Shown piece after piece: positions 60,008 to 64,000 of a stretch of DNA of 64,000 nt. Source of the DNA: Lichenostomus cassidix (lineage: Eukaryota; Chordata; Aves; Passeriformes; Meliphagidae); assembly GCA_008360975.2 (NCBI GenBank), contig CM039211.1, positions 7,439,522-7,503,521 of the forward strand, written 5' to 3'. Below the pieces are notes generated by a model that saw only the letters and a program-made list of their open reading frames with translations, made no database searches and had not been told where the DNA came from. Each line of letters starts with the position of its first letter. The stretch's first letter is position 1. The translations under genes and the position numbers were made by a program.

Positions 60008-63000
60008 AGGAGTACATGAAAAAAACTAATGGATAAATGACATTCTTTGTGTCTTCAGGACAGTTTAATAAGAAAAAGTACATTTGAATTCTTAGAACTT
60101 TCTTTGTATCATACTAGGGCAAAGCATTCTCTTTGCACTTTTTCTTTTCATGCAAATCTAAAGGTGGTTTCATTCTATTGGTATTAATCCTTTTGGGAAC
60201 ACTAAGATCCTGTTGGTTTCATCTCTGGCTGATTCTGCTAATACAGTAGAGAAATAAGGTCTCTGTTATTTTAATTTCTTCCCATTACAGTTATTTTAGA
60301 TCTACTTGAAATGGTAAATTTGCCCTAACTTTAATACACATTATTCTGTGCTCAATTGCTAAGAAGATTCAGATCTTACAGCAACACTCAAATCCCTTCC
60401 TAGACAGAAAGGTTAAAGAGGAAAATATTTCACTTTTAAAAGTAAAACAAGTTTGTGGTTAATTGCTTGATCATCTATAATAACTCTACTGATTAGATCT
60501 TACTTCTCAGAAGCATGTTTTTATAATTTTTTGTTTTAAAGGTACTTAATTTTCCCCCATGAAAAACTGGCTGAGTGAACCAGGGACTCAATCTTCACCT
60601 TTCTCAGGGAATGTTTTCAATTTCTCTGTGAACACTGACAACAAAATACTGTCCCATAACAACCCATGATAGTAAACATAATGACCCAGGAGAAACTGGG
60701 AGTGCTTATGTATCCACTTCTGAAAGCCAGTCAGACCAGCAGCCATTACTCAATGTTTTACTCTGTTTTAATGTTTTGCTCATGGTTCAGTGTTTCTTCC
60801 CTTTGCCAATTCCCTCTTCCTTCCATAAACAGTATGCTGAAAGGCCAAACTGCTACTAATGCTGCAAAGACAAATCCATACAAACACAAAGAGACCTGTC
60901 ACAAAAGATTTCAAATAGCAATTAAAAAAAATCCTATAAAAAGTCCATTTTGTAATGACCAAATTCCACATTTTAGATGCAACCTTCATGCTCCTATGTC
61001 AGAGTGAGATAAATTATCAGATTCTGTGTTGCAGTGTGATTTTGTCTCCGAGTCTGATAGCAGATAGAGATTACTGTACATCAAAGTACATTGTATAACA
61101 AGGCTGCCACTGAATTGGAATGAGGACAAGCTGCCATGCTTTATTAATGTTGCTGCTGAAACTAAAATAGACGTATAAAAGCCAGATTCTACCCCAAGTG
61201 CTCAGTTTACCCTGGCAAGCATCACACCAGAAGGGTTGCTCAGCCTGTGGGTTCGATGGAGGAATATTTAAACTTCAGCACCTTCTTCTCCAGAGAATAC
61301 TGCAGTGGAAGCATGGGATGATAACAGGATGGGAAGGCCTGTTTTGGCCCATGGTGTCCCTGGGGGCTCAAGGCTGCAGATGGCTTTTGCGGCTGCTGGC
61401 CCATAGGTAGCGATTTTCTTATGCATATATTTCATGTACTTTATTTAATACAGTTAGGGCTGAGTCAGAATTTGGCTCGCAGGAGAGAATGCCACACATT
61501 CCCGTTCCAGCATGTGACATCTGTGGCATTGCAGCACAGCCTGGGACCGTGTTTGTCACAGCCCTTGGCAGCCCTCAGACTGGGTACAGCAGCTACACTC
61601 ACTGTGTTCATGTGTGTAAGATAAAGTTTACCATAAAGATCCACAACATGCTACAGTGACAGCTGCAGCTAAATAGTGAGCAAAACTGGTTTTTGCTTTC
61701 AACTGCACTTGCACAGCACTTCCTCTCTTTCCCAGGATTTGTCAGGCTGTATCTGGAACCAGAATGTGACTCCAGGATTTGCTCCCTGGAAGTTTTGCAT
61801 GTCTCCACCCTAGGGCAGAAATAGCTACTATTTGTGTTACTTGTCAGTTGCAATCCAATGGCATCCATGCCAAGCACAGTTGTGCAACTTCGGCTGGCAA
61901 AAGCAGGACGTGTTATATTTTTATAACTTGGTTTACAGCTGAGAACTGTTTTGTTAAGCTAAGCACAACAGAGGCAGAGATAAGCAACTGTAAAGAGTTG
62001 ACAAAAGTAAGAAATCAGTCTCCAAAAACTGCTTTAAATATTTTGCGTTTATGCTCAAGATTGTCAGCAAAAACCTACAGGTGGGCCAAATCCTTGTCCC
62101 ACTGAAATAAACTCCTAGAATACTAATAAAAAAGCACCTGTGGCTTTTACCAAGACAATTTTATCAATACTGACTTGACAAAGCTGTACTCCAGAGAAAT
62201 TCTCAAGGCATCCAACACTCCTCTTCTTCCTTCCATCAAGTCACTTAGCCTAGCAGCTGTTTTAGTGATTCTTCCTAGATAGGGTCTGGAAAGATGAAAG
62301 CAGCAGTAAGTGCATCAAGAAGAATAACAACAGCAAATGTAAAACAGCATACCAGAAAAGCTGCACAGCCAAACAAGATGCTACCTCAAAAACTCTTTGC
62401 AAATATTCCAAAACTTTGTCCACTCAGGCAAGGACCATGAAATAAAAATGGTTATGCAGAAGTAGAAGTTATCACCTTTTTATAAGCAGAAGTGTTTAAG
62501 CAGAATGGTTGTTCATTTTGTGGGGTTTTTAAAAAATTTTGTAAACCTTTGAGGACATTGACCTTTTTGGGGAATTATTACAGGGAACCCAAGAAAAATA
62601 AAAGTTCTACTGTTTTGCTGGTGACCTTTGCAACATATTTTATTTCCCTGATTTAGAATAAGAAATTTTAAATAATATCTTGTGTTTCCTTTTATAATAT
62701 GCAAACTATTTGCCTTTTTGCATCTTTTCAGCAAATGTAATGCCCTCTCTAAAGAGTGCAGTGATTGCAATTGCTGCAATCTTGCTGTGCAATCAGATGT
62801 ATATTAGTGGTGGCTGTTACTACTCATGGAGAACGCCATTACAATTCACATTTCATGTCACATGAAACAACAATATATTCATTAATTGATGGTAAACACA
62901 AATAATCTCTAACACTCCTTTATCAGTCCATTTCAGCATTATGTGCTCCTAATATTATGAAGCAAATGCCTCAATCCGGTTTGGATCCAGCAGTTCCAGT

Positions 63001-64000
63001 GCACAGTGACATCAGGATCTGAGCACAGGCAGCACCAGCCACCAGCAGCTCTCCTGCATGTCTGGCAGCCTCATGAGACAAGTAGCTGACAGTAGACCTT
63101 TGGACATCTGGACATCATTTCTGTTTAGAAAAACAATAAACTTTCTGGAGCATTTATCTGTATAATAGACATCATTCTTACGGTATTTGAACTGTGCCTG
63201 TTCATGTATACTTTTTCCCAAAGAGTATCCTAAACAGTTCAGTTTGCCTCAGAAATGGAACTGATGCTAAACATTAAACACAAAAATCATATTCAAGCAG
63301 TAAGTTTCATCCTTTTTTGAAAACAGATGGTAATTTTCCTAGGGGTAATACTAACACTGAGATTAAAACCTCACTCATATACAATCTCTTCTACATTATA
63401 TCAATTATTGGGATTCATCAGCTGTCTGGCCTCCTGATGGAGAATATTAAGCTCTTACAAGTAATGCTTCAGCTTAGGCACTTGATGTCTCAGGAAGATA
63501 TTTTTTTCTCCCAAGAGCATTTAAACAAAGGAAACTCAAGAAGCCTAAGCAGGAGCCTAGCAACAGTACTCTCATATATACTACTGCTCTCATTAAGCTT
63601 GTCTTGGGCTTAATTGCAAACCCAAATAACATTGGGTTTTAGAGAATTCAAGCATTTTCAAACAGCTACAAGTAATTAATTTGGCTGCATGAGAGGACTT
63701 ATATCACGTGGACACTTTTAAGACTTTGGAAGAGCAGTAAGTGCATCAAAGATGTTCCTAAGACCAAATATTACAATTATTAATACAGTACCATAAACAG
63801 ATGGTCAAAGTCCAACTGAAACCTAGGCTGGAATAGTGCTGATGGGGCATCAAAATAATGGGGATCTTCTGGGTAGGAAAGGTTGATATAAAGTAAATAT
63901 TTAGCTGTGTGCTGGACATTTTGTCCAGATGGATCCTGTGAGAGATGGATTGAAATCCAAGAAGATGACATGAACTGGCTTCCCTTAATTGGCTACGTGG
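60008..64000. other. Unique AT-rich non-coding sequence
   Basis: No gene, RNA gene or mobile element recognised to the end of the window. A 113-codon plus frame at 60.67-61.0 kb has no recognisable similarity. A GGTTCGA at about 61.25 kb resembles a tRNA B box but no cloverleaf can be built around it. Confidence 0.55.

Noticed and set aside
61240..61265. Possible tRNA B box (GGTTCGA)
   Set aside because: No matching A box or acceptor, D or anticodon stems could be built at the right spacing.

Overview
The window looks like a piece of a bird chromosome. The main evidence is seven 5'-truncated CR1 LINE 3' ends, most of them finishing in the short ATTCTRTGA-type tail repeat of avian CR1, plus five solo LTRs that resemble avian endogenous retrovirus LTRs. 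I saw no SINEs, L1, or prokaryotic gene organisation. The base composition is AT-rich and CpG-poor. A neoavian bird, possibly a songbird, fits best, but I cannot name the species.

I find no intact protein-coding gene, tRNA, rRNA or CRISPR array. Long open frames fall in LTRs, CR1 copies or strand-skewed low-complexity blocks, and most others look like chance. The window is best described as intergenic or deep-intronic DNA.

Layout: 1-5.7 kb is unique sequence with a G/T-rich tract (about 1.5 kb) and a purine-rich block (2.2-2.7 kb). A CR1 lies at 5.7-6.2 kb and a CpG-rich solo LTR at 7.55-8.06 kb. Unique sequence follows to 14 kb, where there is an old CR1. From 17.2 to 21.5 kb lies an LTR cluster: two 461-bp solo LTRs of one family in inverted orientation, each with a perfect 5-bp target duplication, with a third, longer LTR between them and a CR1 just outside.

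From 21.5 to 43.2 kb there is a 21.8-kb interval in which I recognise no transposable element. It holds a possible decayed coding fragment (about 21.5-22.35 kb, minus strand), hairpins, and AT-rich blocks with homeodomain- and Fox-like motifs. CR1 copies return at 43.2, 44.7, 50.8 and 59.5 kb, with another solo LTR at 55.5-56.0 kb and an A/C-only tract at 57.6-57.8 kb.

The strongest observations are the inverted solo-LTR pair and the repeat-free interval. I found nothing I would call a new biological system. The possible fossil coding fragment and the enhancer-like blocks are leads that need homology and conservation searches.
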